Below are positions 39,380 through 47,439 of a stretch of 64,000 bases of DNA, in pieces (within the stretch, counting starts at the first letter, position 1; every line of letters begins with the position of its first letter). This DNA is from Photorhabdus luminescens subsp. luminescens (GTDB lineage Bacteria > Pseudomonadota > Gammaproteobacteria > Enterobacterales > Enterobacteriaceae): positions 672,257 to 736,256 of the forward strand of contig NZ_JXSK01000002.1 of NCBI RefSeq assembly GCF_001083805.1, written 5' to 3'. Both the position numbers and the translations under genes were made by a program. The notes under the pieces were generated by a model. The model was not told the DNA's origin and did not search any database. It saw only the letters and a list, made by a program, of their open reading frames with translations.

Positions 39380-40300
39380 CTAACAGCCGTCATGTGAAAT
39401 ATTACCGAGAATGTAGGCTGGCCCTATCACCTTACGGATACCGTCTTCCTCACCAAACTCCAGCTCATCAACTCTACCTTCTTCCCACTGCCCATTCCGG
39501 TATTTGTCGTAACCACAAAAGCCACAGACATCCTCAAAATAATGGGTGATATGGCAGTGATATTGTCTGGATAAAGGAACCATGATTTTTTCATACCACG
39601 GCTCCCAAGGCGCTGCATCAAAACTCCCGGTTAAACTGCCATCATCATTGTGCTTCCAGGCTATTTCATAACCTCGCGGCCGCACCATATCGTACAATCG
39701 GAAATACAATTCATGAGTTGTCTCGTGATCCCTTAACAATCCGCCGCAAAATCCATTGATTTCACTCGCAAGATGGGTCGGTATCAGCAGAAACAAGTCA
39801 CAAGGCACCGTCTCTGTCAGCCGATCATCAAGATGAGACCACTGCATTTCCGTGTCACGTTCTCCGCTCCAATCAACCAAACCGAACCAGTCACAGGACT
39901 TTTGGTTAAATAAAGCCATGATGGTTTTCTGCGCTGTCGGGAGCAACGTCTCCCATTTTCGCTCGGCCAGACCACTTTGTTGGTATAGCCTGTCAATCTG
40001 TTGGCTGGTGACTTCATCAAGCGCAACATTCTCTTTTAACAAGGCCAGCCATTGCTCAAATGCCCAATTTTCCGGTGACATTTCACCCACTCCACTCGCT
40101 ACCAGCGCTGGATAAAGTGGGTAATCTATTGTTTCAGTCGGTTGCAGAAGACCAGCACAGCCCGCGACAAACAGCTTAATACTTTGATGGATCGCCTGCC
40201 CGTAATAGGGAATTTTGTCTCCCAATCCCCATTGTCGCAGGGCATCCAGTTGGTCAGGTTGGCCAGTGATATTCAAACGATTGGCGTACCACTTCGACAT
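39380..40300 (-). CDS. DUF1281-type protein, YubP-like (plasmid/ICE accessory)
   Basis: A 306-residue protein starting MSKWYANRLNITGQPDQLDAL, with a C-terminal region rich in Trp, Tyr and Asp (YDMVRPRGYEIAW, WEPWYEKIM) ending FGEEDGIRKVIGPAY. The layout resembles DUF1281 proteins encoded in the leading region of conjugative plasmids, whose function is unknown. The frame is open to 40420, but ATG 40300 has AGAGGA upstream. A terminator-like leader hairpin lies directly before it (40327-40357). Confidence 0.6.
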   Translation of the reverse strand: MSKWYANRLNITGQPDQLDALRQWGLGDKIPYYGQAIHQSIKLFVAGCAGLLQPTETIDYPLYPALVASGVGEMSPENWAFEQWLALLKENVALDEVTSQQIDRLYQQSGLAERKWETLLPTAQKTIMALFNQKSCDWFGLVDWSGERDTEMQWSHLDDRLTETVPCDLFLLIPTHLASEINGFCGGLLRDHETTHELYFRLYDMVRPRGYEIAWKHNDDGSLTGSFDAAPWEPWYEKIMVPLSRQYHCHITHYFEDVCGFCGYDKYRNGQWEEGRVDELEFGEEDGIRKVIGPAYILGNISHDGC

Positions 40301-40326
40301 AGTAAAACATCCTCTTTTTTTACCTG

Positions 40327-40357
40327 AAAAAGGGCACACCTTGTGAAGGCAATGCCC
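40327..40357 (-). promoter_or_regulatory. Leader hairpin with U-run before the DUF1281 gene
   Basis: On the minus strand GGGCA...CCTT-CAC-AAGG...TGCCC is followed by TTTTT and, 26 bases further, the ATG at 40300. It has the form of an intrinsic terminator or attenuator within the gene's own leader. Confidence 0.5.
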
Positions 40358-40429
40358 CCACAGGCAAGTGATAAGTTCAGAAATGTGAAAAAAGGCTATC
40401 CGGCTTTCAGACAGACCCATTCAAGTTAT

Positions 40430-40618
40430 TTATAACCGGACAGCCGGTCTCCACAATTTTGTGGCCTGCACATCAGAGCGCCTTCTCTTTCCAAACGCCG
40501 CGATAACCCTGCCCGTCATCACCCGGTACAAATCAGGCCGGAAACGCCTGCCGTGGCGACGGGCAGTTTTATGCTTACGAACGATTTTTAGGTAAGTTTT
40601 GGTATGAATCTTTTTCAT
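40430..40618 (-). CDS. Small basic protein, unknown
   Basis: A 62-residue, very basic protein (MKKIHTKTYLKIVRKHKTAR start, GRRFRPDLYRV, GKRRRSD). The charge suggests nucleic-acid binding; no family recognised. The ATG at 40618 has GGAG eight bases upstream. A strong hairpin (ACGGGC/GCCCGT with inner CCCC/GGGG, 40640-40674) lies in its leader. Confidence 0.5.
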   Translation of the reverse strand: MKKIHTKTYLKIVRKHKTARRHGRRFRPDLYRVMTGRVIAAFGKRRRSDVQATKLWRPAVRL

Positions 40619-40706
40619 CAATAATGCTCCGAAATAAAAACGGGCATTATCCCCTGAGGGGAAATAACGCCCGTCAGGGTGAAAACAACTGCCGGCAGCC
40701 CGGCAA

Positions 40707-41039
40707 TCAGGGGTAAAATTGTGTGATAATTTGTGTGGCTGTCAGCGCCACCTTCAGATCACATTTGTCATTCAGTAACCGGTTGAGTGTAGATATGGAG
40801 AAACCCAGCTTTTCCGCAAAATCATCGCCGCCCGATTCCTCCCGGGCACGTTCATACCAGCCTTCGTCCTTCTCCGGATGATAACCGCAAGCATAAGCGA
40901 CAAGATATTTGCCGTTTTGCATCGAACCGATATCAGACATGATATAAATGCCCTGATCCTTGACCAGCAACACGTCACACTGATGGGCTATCGCTTCCTG
41001 CAACACAGGTTTCAGATCTTTAGCCTTAAAAAGTAACAT
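40707..41039 (-). CDS. DUF3085-like accessory protein
   Basis: About 110 residues starting MLLFKAKDLKPVLQEAIAHQ, then VKDQGIYIMSDIG, YACGYHPEKDEGWYERAREESGGDD and a C-terminal helical part. The pattern resembles DUF3085 proteins of conjugative elements; I am not certain. Three consecutive ATG codons (41045, 41042, 41039) follow AGGAG; the third has the best spacing. The Shine-Dalgarno is in a perfect hairpin TTCTCC/GGAGAA (41045-41059). Confidence 0.5.
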   Translation of the reverse strand: MLLFKAKDLKPVLQEAIAHQCDVLLVKDQGIYIMSDIGSMQNGKYLVAYACGYHPEKDEGWYERAREESGGDDFAEKLGFSISTLNRLLNDKCDLKVALTATQIITQFYP

Positions 41040-41044
41040 CATCA

Positions 41045-41093
41045 TTCTCCTGAGGAGAAACGTTCCCATTGAGGGAACATGTCCCCCAATGGG
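41045..41093 (-). promoter_or_regulatory. Structured leader of the gene at 40707
   Basis: Hairpin CCCATTG/CAATGGG with inner GGG/CCC (41065-41093), then a second perfect hairpin TTCTCC-TCA-GGAGAA on the minus strand (41045-41059) that encloses the Shine-Dalgarno. Confidence 0.55.
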
Positions 41094-41104
41094 TTAAAGT
41101 TTAG

Positions 41105-42016
41105 TTATGCCGCCAGCCTCTGTACTGGCGAAGACAGGCTCACTGAACGGGTTTTCAGCACAAACTGCTCATCTACCCATGTGATTGCCTCATCCACCAC
41201 ATCCCGATAATCCTTGAGTGTCGGGTTATTAACATTTTCAATGTCTACATCTGATCGAAAACTCTCTATTACACAACCATTTTTGTATACCACATCAACC
41301 TGGAACTGGACTGGCGTCATGAGTCCATCAGAGACCTCATCGATATAGTCTTCGAGATACCATGACTCAAATTCCTCTGCGTCAATATTGTGTAAATCCT
41401 GTGGCCCCATGAAGACATCGATGTAACCGACAGAGAAGGAAAAACGCCTTATCAAACGGGGTTCAACCTGTAAGTGACGAAGAAATTGGCCCAGACGTTC
41501 AAAACAATACAGACACGTTTCTGTCAACTGCTTATCCAAATAGTCCATAAAACGTGTCCAGTACTTTTGTGTTTTGCTGAACTGTTCCAGCCCAATTTGT
41601 TCATCTTCCGGTAGATTATCCTGCGCCGTCAGACGCAAAAATTCCTCTGCCGTTAGATTCAGTAACACGGCTGTATCCGGCCGGATAAGGGTATCCACAC
41701 GACCATTGCTTTCCGGATGGGTATAAGGCATCAGCAACGGATCCTGATAAACATGAGATATCGCATCCATCCCCCGTATCCATAACGTCAGGATACGTTC
41801 ACTATTTCTGCATCTAGCCCGGTTTGCCGGATCCTCAGACAAGCTGTCCAAAAGATGAGTCATGACAGGCAAAAGTAACTCTTTGGTAAACTTTATATGG
41901 GTATCGACGTAGTCTCTCTGGCTTTCATTAAACAGACAGAAAATAGCGTCGTCATCCAGCGCCAGCCCCATTCGTTCTACGAATTGATGCCGGATATAAA
42001 AACGTAATAAAGACAT
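41105..42016 (-). CDS. Hypothetical island protein, 303 residues
   Basis: An acidic, soluble protein starting MSLLRFYIRHQFVERMGLAL, rich in Asp, Glu and Leu, with no signal peptide or membrane helix. I recognise no family. The C-terminal half has FSVGYIDVFMGPQDLHNIDAEEFESWYLEDY and a helical end DEAITWVDEQFVL. The leader contains the perfect 16-bp palindrome TAGGGGATATCCCCTA (42051-42066) and GGGG-TT-CCCC; the Shine-Dalgarno is weak (GAGA). Part of the minus-strand accessory cluster. Confidence 0.55.
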   Translation of the reverse strand: MSLLRFYIRHQFVERMGLALDDDAIFCLFNESQRDYVDTHIKFTKELLLPVMTHLLDSLSEDPANRARCRNSERILTLWIRGMDAISHVYQDPLLMPYTHPESNGRVDTLIRPDTAVLLNLTAEEFLRLTAQDNLPEDEQIGLEQFSKTQKYWTRFMDYLDKQLTETCLYCFERLGQFLRHLQVEPRLIRRFSFSVGYIDVFMGPQDLHNIDAEEFESWYLEDYIDEVSDGLMTPVQFQVDVVYKNGCVIESFRSDVDIENVNNPTLKDYRDVVDEAITWVDEQFVLKTRSVSLSSPVQRLAA

Positions 42017-42115
42017 AAGGGAAATCTCGTAATTGACGGGGTTCCCCCTGTAGGGGATATCCCCTATCGGGTTAATGTGATGCCACCCAATGGTGACCTG
42101 AATGAAAGATGTGTG

Positions 42116-44089
42116 TCAGCCGGCCTTGCGCATCGCTATTTCATCTTCAGCTTCCTGACGCTGACGTTTAAATTGCCAGAATCCTAAATGGTACATTGGC
42201 GTCACCATTTTCTGAGACATGACATTAGTGAGTGAATTGCCCACCGTGACCACGGCCGGGACACCCAGCAACGACAGTTGGATATAAGTCATCATCGCAG
42301 CAACCGGGTCAATATCGAGACAAAACGCCAACATCTGTTGCTGAGGATTAAACCCCGCTTCCAGCATGGTCTGATACATCGCAATAATCATTCCGCCAGC
42401 ACCGCAAGCCGGGTCAGACACCGTGATATATTCACGCTCACCGGATTCCAGCATTGGCAAACCGTCAGCAAGCTGTAATTTGGCCATCATATGACTAACC
42501 GGAAACGGCGTAAAATACTGGCCAACCTGGTCATTACCTAATTCCAGCGCCATGAAAACAGCGCCCAGAAAATCACCGGCTTCATACTCCAGCCCCATAA
42601 TAACTTCACTCAGCAAACGACTCAGCCGGAATGCATCTTCACGGGAATAACGTTTAACCCGCTGCATATAGTCCGCTTCAAATTCATCATTTTGCAACAA
42701 CGCGTTGTACAGTGAACAAGCTGCCATATGCACAAAATCACAGAACACCTGCCAGCGATTTTCATGCGGCGCAATCTGGTTAAACAGTCTGATAAAAGCC
42801 TGTTTATGTGGATTCGGTTCCCGGTAAGTGGCCGCCAACGGCAGTTCCACAACATTATCGTCAGACGGATCATTATCTTCATCTTCACGGCTACGGTCAG
42901 ACGCCACCGGCGGTAACAGCAACCGTTCAGATTGTGATAATCTGTCCGGTTCACAGGTATCAGCCGGTTCTGTCGCCGGGATCCGAGAATAGTTCAGACA
43001 CGATGGCTGGCTGGAAAATAACGCCAATGCCTCACTGGCCTGCCCCAATTCTTCCGGAAACAACCTGCCTTCTGGCTGGTCACGCCGTTCCCAGTGATAT
43101 ATTCGGGCTAAAGCACTGACAGCCATCAGCGGTGTGATACCCTCATCAATATGGCGCTGAACCACCTCATCATATTCCAGCATGGTGTCATTCAGCGGCA
43201 GACCATAGTGCTCACTGAGTAATACGGTAGCCATCTGCTGCCACAATTCCACCTGGCTTGGTAACTGCTGTCGCCGGTCTTGCAAATAATCCATTGCACG
43301 GCGGGCATCATTAGCAACCTGAAATAACCACCACGGATCTGAGCCCAAAGCGTGTTCCCAGAGTATCGTATTATCAGGATATACCAGGTTACCCCGGACA
43401 CCCGTCAATGCAGCCAAAAACGCGGCGCCTAGTGCTGTCACCCATTGTTCCCGACTTTTATCCCACTCACTTCGGGCTGTCAGGCCAAAACGGTTTAACC
43501 GGGACGGATGGCCAGAGGCATGAACCAGTTGATGCAATAAATCATGCCAGTATTGTGTACTTTCGGCATAGTCCTGACAGCCAGGCAGTTCAATACGGTC
43601 ATGCAACGACCAGTAAACGGGCACAATGCCTGACCGATGAACCACCGGGATCCCACTGGCCGTCACCAGTTGCTGAACAGCGGCAAAACCGGGAGCCGGA
43701 CGGGGGGGTAAAGGGCAACCTGGTTGGAGTTCTGCCGGCAGTCCTTCACATTGTTCCAGATTAATCACACGCATCAGCGACATTGAAGGCCGGTAACGGA
43801 CGATGGTTGTCGGTTTTTCACCTTTGACCACACATCCGCCTAACGCTCTTAAATCATCACCGGTTAACCAGCGATTAGATATCAGCTGCCGCTGCAACAT
43901 AGTTTGCCAAAGCAACAGCACATTGATACCGCTAAACGGTTGTCCGGTCAGTGCATGCTGCGGCAAACCGTACTCACTGGCCGCTTGCCAAGGCTGCTGC
44001 CAGAGCGCCCCTCCACTTTCCATTCTGTCTGTAAGACGTCGGGTTATTAACCGGCAGATATCGTCCGGTAGGTAAGAAAGGGTCATCAT
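42116..44089 (-). CDS. ArdC-like / N6-methylase-like fusion with both active sites altered
   Basis: A 657-residue protein. Residues 1-230 resemble ArdC/TraC anti-restriction proteins (ssDNA-binding domain plus zincin-like metallopeptidase): SGINVLLLW, WLTGDDLRALGG, VVKGEKPTTIV, then LLHQLVHASGHPSRLNR, where HExxH would be expected but HQLVH is found (186-190). In the later LGAAFL motif the usual Glu is Ala219. Residues about 430-657 resemble the N6-adenine methylase core (QYFTPFPVSHMMAKLQL, DPACGAG at 559-565) but end before motif IV. The C-terminal part is paralogous to the gene at 38508. AGGA precedes ATG 44089. Confidence 0.6.
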   Translation of the reverse strand: MMTLSYLPDDICRLITRRLTDRMESGGALWQQPWQAASEYGLPQHALTGQPFSGINVLLLWQTMLQRQLISNRWLTGDDLRALGGCVVKGEKPTTIVRYRPSMSLMRVINLEQCEGLPAELQPGCPLPPRPAPGFAAVQQLVTASGIPVVHRSGIVPVYWSLHDRIELPGCQDYAESTQYWHDLLHQLVHASGHPSRLNRFGLTARSEWDKSREQWVTALGAAFLAALTGVRGNLVYPDNTILWEHALGSDPWWLFQVANDARRAMDYLQDRRQQLPSQVELWQQMATVLLSEHYGLPLNDTMLEYDEVVQRHIDEGITPLMAVSALARIYHWERRDQPEGRLFPEELGQASEALALFSSQPSCLNYSRIPATEPADTCEPDRLSQSERLLLPPVASDRSREDEDNDPSDDNVVELPLAATYREPNPHKQAFIRLFNQIAPHENRWQVFCDFVHMAACSLYNALLQNDEFEADYMQRVKRYSREDAFRLSRLLSEVIMGLEYEAGDFLGAVFMALELGNDQVGQYFTPFPVSHMMAKLQLADGLPMLESGEREYITVSDPACGAGGMIIAMYQTMLEAGFNPQQQMLAFCLDIDPVAAMMTYIQLSLLGVPAVVTVGNSLTNVMSQKMVTPMYHLGFWQFKRQRQEAEDEIAMRKAG

Positions 44090-44121
44090 CTTTCCTGTCT
44101 AAAATTAAGGAAGAGACCATT

Positions 44122-44146
44122 CCACAGGGAGTCGTCTCTCCCCTGG
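44122..44146 (-). promoter_or_regulatory. Leader hairpin of the ArdC/methylase gene
   Basis: CCACAGGGAG/CTCCCCTGG arms with a 6-base loop, about 35 bp before the start codon; member of the repeated leader family described in the findings. Confidence 0.45.
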
Positions 44147-44156
44147 AGATAAATAA

Positions 44157-44630
44157 TTAGCGCATGAAATAATTAGCTATTCTGGCCGGTAACGCAGTCA
44201 GCCCGCGATAAACCGATGACAAATCAACCTCATAAGCGTGAACAATCAAACATACTCCCGTCACCAGCGACGTCAATGCTATCCCGGTCAACAGCCAGCG
44301 ACGACGCTGCCTGAGTTTTTTCTCCTTTAGCTGAACCTGTTGATACAGGAACAGCCCCAGAGTCTGCAACTCACTGAACCGGTGAAATTCCTCACGCCGT
44401 AAGGCTTCACATGCCTCATCGTAACGCTCAAGCTCTGTCGGATGATGACGAGCAAGAAAACAGCGGTAACCGTGATTTCTCAGCGTGTGATAATGATTGT
44501 CGAATTGCGCCTGCAACCACTGATTAAACCGGTTACGGGTTTTTTTGAATATTTCCGGCTCAGCCAGCGCCTGCACGGACAGGGACTGGGACGGTGACCG
44601 AATATGTTCTTTAGTCGTCATTGTACTCAT
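44157..44630 (-). CDS. Membrane-anchored hypothetical protein
   Basis: A 157-residue protein: hydrophilic helical N-terminal 100 residues (MSTMTTKEHIRSPSQSLSVQ start), a basic stretch (KEKKLRQRRRW), one membrane helix (about residues 112-130, LLTGIALTSLVTGVCLIV) and a short tail. No family recognised. The frame is open to 44723, but ATG 44630 has AGGAG at eight bases and follows a striking leader (44631-44695) whose arms pair right up to the start codon. Confidence 0.55.
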   Translation of the reverse strand: MSTMTTKEHIRSPSQSLSVQALAEPEIFKKTRNRFNQWLQAQFDNHYHTLRNHGYRCFLARHHPTELERYDEACEALRREEFHRFSELQTLGLFLYQQVQLKEKKLRQRRRWLLTGIALTSLVTGVCLIVHAYEVDLSSVYRGLTALPARIANYFMR

Positions 44631-44695
44631 AGGGTTAACTCCTGTTGTAAAAAAATGACTGACGGAGTTAACCCTCACGGGTTTCCCCGTCAGGG
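44631..44695 (-). promoter_or_regulatory. Candidate RNA switch in the leader of the gene at 44157
   Basis: Three mutually exclusive pairings on the minus strand: (1) CCCT-g-ACGGG-GAAA-CCCGT-g-AGGG (44695-44672); (2) CTGACGG/CCGTCAG (44693-44687 with 44665-44659) followed by TCA and seven T, like a terminator; (3) AGGGTTAACTCC/GGAGTTAACCCT (44675-44664 with 44642-44631), a perfect 12-bp helix covering the Shine-Dalgarno and touching the ATG. Confidence 0.55.
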
Positions 44696-44706
44696 TGATC
44701 AATAAA

Positions 44707-45003
44707 TTAGGCGTCCAACGCAATCAGCAACTGTTCAGATTCATGTTTAAGCCGCAGTGCTTGCCATAAGGGGACCTTCATGTCGTCATCATGCGGCAAA
44801 CAGAAAAAACCAAACGTCACCTCACACGTTCCCGGCTTTGCTGCTGACCAGGCTTTGAATGCCTGGTAAATCAGTTGATGAAACCGTTCTGTTTCATATT
44901 CCGGCGCAGACGGATAACTCACCATTCGCCGCCAGACTGGCTCTTCAATCGCTACGGCCGGCATCACCCACCGGGTAACAGCAGTCAACGTCTCATTGAC
45001 CAT
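44707..45003 (-). CDS. Hypothetical protein, 98 residues
   Basis: Soluble protein starting MVNETLTAVTRWVMPAVAIE, with TCEVTFGFFCLPHDDDMKV near the end. No family recognised. Its ATG overlaps the stop of the upstream gene by one base (TAATG), so the two are translationally coupled. Part of the small-protein run 45623-44157. Confidence 0.5.
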   Translation of the reverse strand: MVNETLTAVTRWVMPAVAIEEPVWRRMVSYPSAPEYETERFHQLIYQAFKAWSAAKPGTCEVTFGFFCLPHDDDMKVPLWQALRLKHESEQLLIALDA

Positions 45004-45389
45004 TATGCGGCCTCATCATAAGCATGCGATAAACTACGCTGTCTCAACAGGCGCGTTAGCATCTGTTGTGCCGAATCCACCGCTTCCGTTTCGTCGATAA
45101 GGTACCGCTCGCCATAAAACGGCTCCGAACTCTCCTCACCGAAATACAGCAACTCCACACCCGGTTTGTAGCTGTGTCTATCTCTGACCACAACCGGTCT
45201 CCCGCATGACTTCGCGTCATCAGAAAGTTGCCATTTACCCGCATACACCGTTTGTCTCCGAGCCTGGGTCATATGAGTCACCGGTAGTCTCACCTGTCTT
45301 CGGCGTAACAACCAGGACATCACATGGTAAAACGACAGAGAAATCCAACGAATAACGCCCCAAAGTACTGTCGCAAAGATCATTAACAT
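45003..45389 (-). CDS. Hypothetical membrane-anchored protein, 128 residues
   Basis: One N-terminal membrane helix (MLMIFATVLWGVIRWISLSF) followed by basic residues (LLRRRQVRLPV) and a soluble domain with WQLSDDAKSCGRPVVVRDRH. No family recognised. AGGAG precedes the ATG. The stop overlaps the next start (TAATG). Confidence 0.5.
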   Translation of the reverse strand: MLMIFATVLWGVIRWISLSFYHVMSWLLRRRQVRLPVTHMTQARRQTVYAGKWQLSDDAKSCGRPVVVRDRHSYKPGVELLYFGEESSEPFYGERYLIDETEAVDSAQQMLTRLLRQRSLSHAYDEAA

Positions 45390-45401
45390 CGTTCGTCTCC
45401 T

Positions 45402-45623
45402 TTATCCCCATAACAACTGGAAAACCAGCAACAGCACACCTAACGTCAGGATCCCCGCAACTTTGAACAGCGTTATCATGCCCAAAAGTTTAAGGAGTGC
45501 GTCACGATCCCGATAATCACACTCATCACGGATCAAATCGCGGATAAGTGAGCGTTGTTTCGGCGTTAACATCTCTGAAGCCGACAAGGTTGTCGTATCA
45601 GTGGGGGGATGAAAAGCAGGCAT
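45402..45623 (-). CDS. Small tail-anchored hypothetical protein
   Basis: 73 residues; a polar N-terminal half (LTPKQRSLIRDLIRDECDYR) and one C-terminal membrane helix (FKVAGILTLGVLLLVFQLLW). AGGAG stands nine bases before the ATG. First gene of the small-protein run; its leader contains GGGG/CCCC and CTCC/GGAG complementary pairs (45640-45670). Confidence 0.5.
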   Translation of the reverse strand: MPAFHPPTDTTTLSASEMLTPKQRSLIRDLIRDECDYRDRDALLKLLGMITLFKVAGILTLGVLLLVFQLLWG

Positions 45624-45635
45624 TAACCACTCCTG

Positions 45636-45800
45636 TTACCGGGAGCCTGCCCTTGACGGGGACAAGCCCCGGGAAATGTAAGGAAGATGTTCATCACGAA
45701 CATCATACAAAGTAAATAAATCCGTCAGGTCAATCCCTGTCAGGATGCCTGATAAGTATCGCCAGCCGAGGCAATCTCCCCGACTTAACTTTGCGCCCAA
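45636..45800 (-). other. Weakly coding-like frame, possibly a gene fragment
   Basis: A minus-strand frame from TTG 45800 reads LGAKLSRGDCLGWRYLSGIL and continues through TDLFTLYDVRDEHLPYISRG to a stop at 45636. There is no convincing start. It could be a small protein, a gene remnant or chance. Confidence 0.25.
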
Positions 45801-45858
45801 TCAGTGCTTCAGACCGGACAGATTTCATCAATATTTCAGTTAATCACGATAAAGTTTG

Positions 45859-45935
45859 CATAATATTTCCTCAAATGTAAAAAAATGAGGAATAACCTCA
45901 TCCCTCAGGGAAAGGCATTCCCCATCAGGAGGTGG
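45859..45935 (-). promoter_or_regulatory. Orphan leader of the same RNA family
   Basis: On the minus strand ATGAGG-TTATT-CCTCAT is followed by seven T, then ACATTTGAGGAAATATT and an ATG (45861) that opens only five codons. TTCCTCA of the hairpin is also complementary to the Shine-Dalgarno TGAGGAA. The string TCATTTTTTTACA is shared exactly with the leader at 44631. The gene it served seems to be gone. Confidence 0.45.
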
Positions 45936-46023
45936 TTGTATGACAGAGACAACAGAGAACTAACCCTGTCCCTCGGAGGTGAGATCACCAAATGGCAAGC
46001 CTGCCACCGTGTGTTACTAAAAA

Positions 46024-46150
46024 TGCACCTTCATCACTGTAATCAGTGATACCCGTTTTCAAAGGATAAACGGGTGTACCGCCCAAAGGCACCATCTCTC
46101 AGGTTACAATGGTTTTATGACGAGCCACCCAAAGGCGTCAGTCTCAGACT
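46024..46150. repeat. Direct repeat DR1 with two internal hairpins
   Basis: About 127 bp, strongly similar to 47440-47567. It starts TGCACCTTCATCACTG and contains hairpins ATCACTG/CAGTGAT and CCCGTTT/AAACGGG, then ATCTCTCAGGTTA and an end at CTCAGACT. With DR2 it brackets the broken recombinase at 46243. Confidence 0.75.
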
Positions 46151-46242
46151 CATCTGACATTGGCCGTTGTCCGAAAACAACAAGTTAACATATTGATATT
46201 AAGCCCAGGGCTGTTTCGATTCAAGCTAAATTCAAAAGCCAA

Positions 46243-46790
46243 TTAATCATCACTGCACTGTTTATTGTAGACACGGGCAACATAATGTCCTCGTCCATCT
46301 CCATGTCCCAAATCCATTGCAACCATCGCTTCTGCTTCTTTTCGACTTAATCCTTTCGACAAATGATAATTTATTGCCTCAACAGCATAAGCATAACGCA
46401 AACTGTGTGGTGAAGACTTTCCGGTTAACCCCGCTTCCCTGACTCTATTCCGGTAACGATCAATGGCCGAATGTAAATTTGGCTTATCAATCAAATGCCC
46501 CTCATTTTTATTGGTATACTTTATTGCCGTCCTGACTGCCGGGATCACTTTATCCCGATCAACCACCGTCGTATCACGGGGACGTCCCCCTTTTGTACCA
46601 AACACCCCCCTCAATCTTTCATCCCCACGCAATAAAGCTTTTTCCCACGTTCTTAATGATTTTACCGTCTGAACAGCTCCTTCCATTCGTGATAAGGGTT
46701 AGCTAATTGAGATCTTCCCGCCATAGCAAATATTGCCCGAACAGCCGCCATCTCATTTTGTAACGTTCGCTTTGAAAATTTCCTTTTTAA
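46243..46790 (-). pseudogene. Broken tyrosine recombinase (integrase-domain protein)
   Basis: The catalytic half (46243-46686) has RWEKALLRG-type start, KGGRPRDT, PHSLRYAYAVEAI (His and Arg) and DLGHGDGRGHYVARVY (His and Tyr nucleophile). The preceding part, QNEMAAVRAIFAMAGRSQLA and HEWKELFRR, is in another frame and ends at a stop at 46662, overlapping the first; a one-base change joins them. The far N-terminus is missing or unrecognisable. Second inactivated recombinase of the island. Confidence 0.65.
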
Positions 46791-47439
46791 CACACACAAC
46801 ACAACCGCTTGCAACCTGACAGATACAGGCAATACCGAACGGCATTTTGAATGTTATATCTCAACCCCAACGGCACGGTTTGGTTTGCGCTTCCTGCGGC
46901 TCGACTGATATCTGTGCATCGGGGCGGTGAAATTGTTGAATTCTTACAAGGCACCCCAGCTCTCTGAGCTGTTCGCGGTTTACACCGTCCTGACCGTTGT
47001 CAGACTACCTCCAACGCCAGTTTTCACTGACGTCGCCATCAATACCGAGTCGATTGTTCTCCTTCTTCTGAATATAAAACGTCAACATGATTATTTTTCA
47101 CTCAAGACGTTAAGGTGGATTGCGATCTTCAAACCCTCCGACCGGGGTACTACGTATTGGTCAGAAGGTAGAAGATACAGGGAAAGCTTGTATTACGTGG
47201 TTTGGGATGTTGTACGCTGGCAGCGTCACTTGGTTTTCGTTATCACGCCAACAAGTGACGCTGCCCGTTTCTTCTGGACCCAATGCGTTATCCGTAAAAT
47301 ATCCAATAACCTGTCGAATCTGGCAACAGTCACCCGAAATGCTAAACGAAACCACCCAAGCAAGCCAATCGTAGAAAGCAAAATCAACCCGTAGATTGTT
47401 TTTGATGATACTGACAAGTTAGAAAATTATATGTGAAAT
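46791..47439. other. Region without a supported gene between the broken recombinase and DR2
   Basis: Contains a plus-strand stub (46851-46967, MLYLNPNGTVWFALPAARL...) that looks like a gene start cut short, some overlapping frames of no obvious coding character, and a perfect 14-bp inverted repeat at 47219-47265. Probably decayed island DNA. Confidence 0.35.
47219..47265. repeat. Perfect 14-bp inverted repeat
   Basis: GGCAGCGTCACTTG (47219-47232) and CAAGTGACGCTGCC (47252-47265) with a 19-base loop. No T-run follows, so not an obvious terminator. Confidence 0.7.

Noticed and set aside
45940..45963. Seven-codon plus-strand frame MTETTEN with a good AGGAGG
   Set aside because: The AGGAGG is part of the minus-strand leader structure; no downstream plus-strand gene would use a leader peptide.
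46060..46150. Glycine-riboswitch-like strings (CCGAAGG / CTCTCAGG) in DR1 and DR2
   Set aside because: The 5' GGAGAG strand and the second half of the aptamer core are missing and no glycine-related gene follows; similarity is limited to short motifs.
46927..47394. 155-codon plus-strand frame
   Set aside because: Overlaps the gene stub and inverted repeat, no ribosome-binding site, no recognisable domain, several competing frames.
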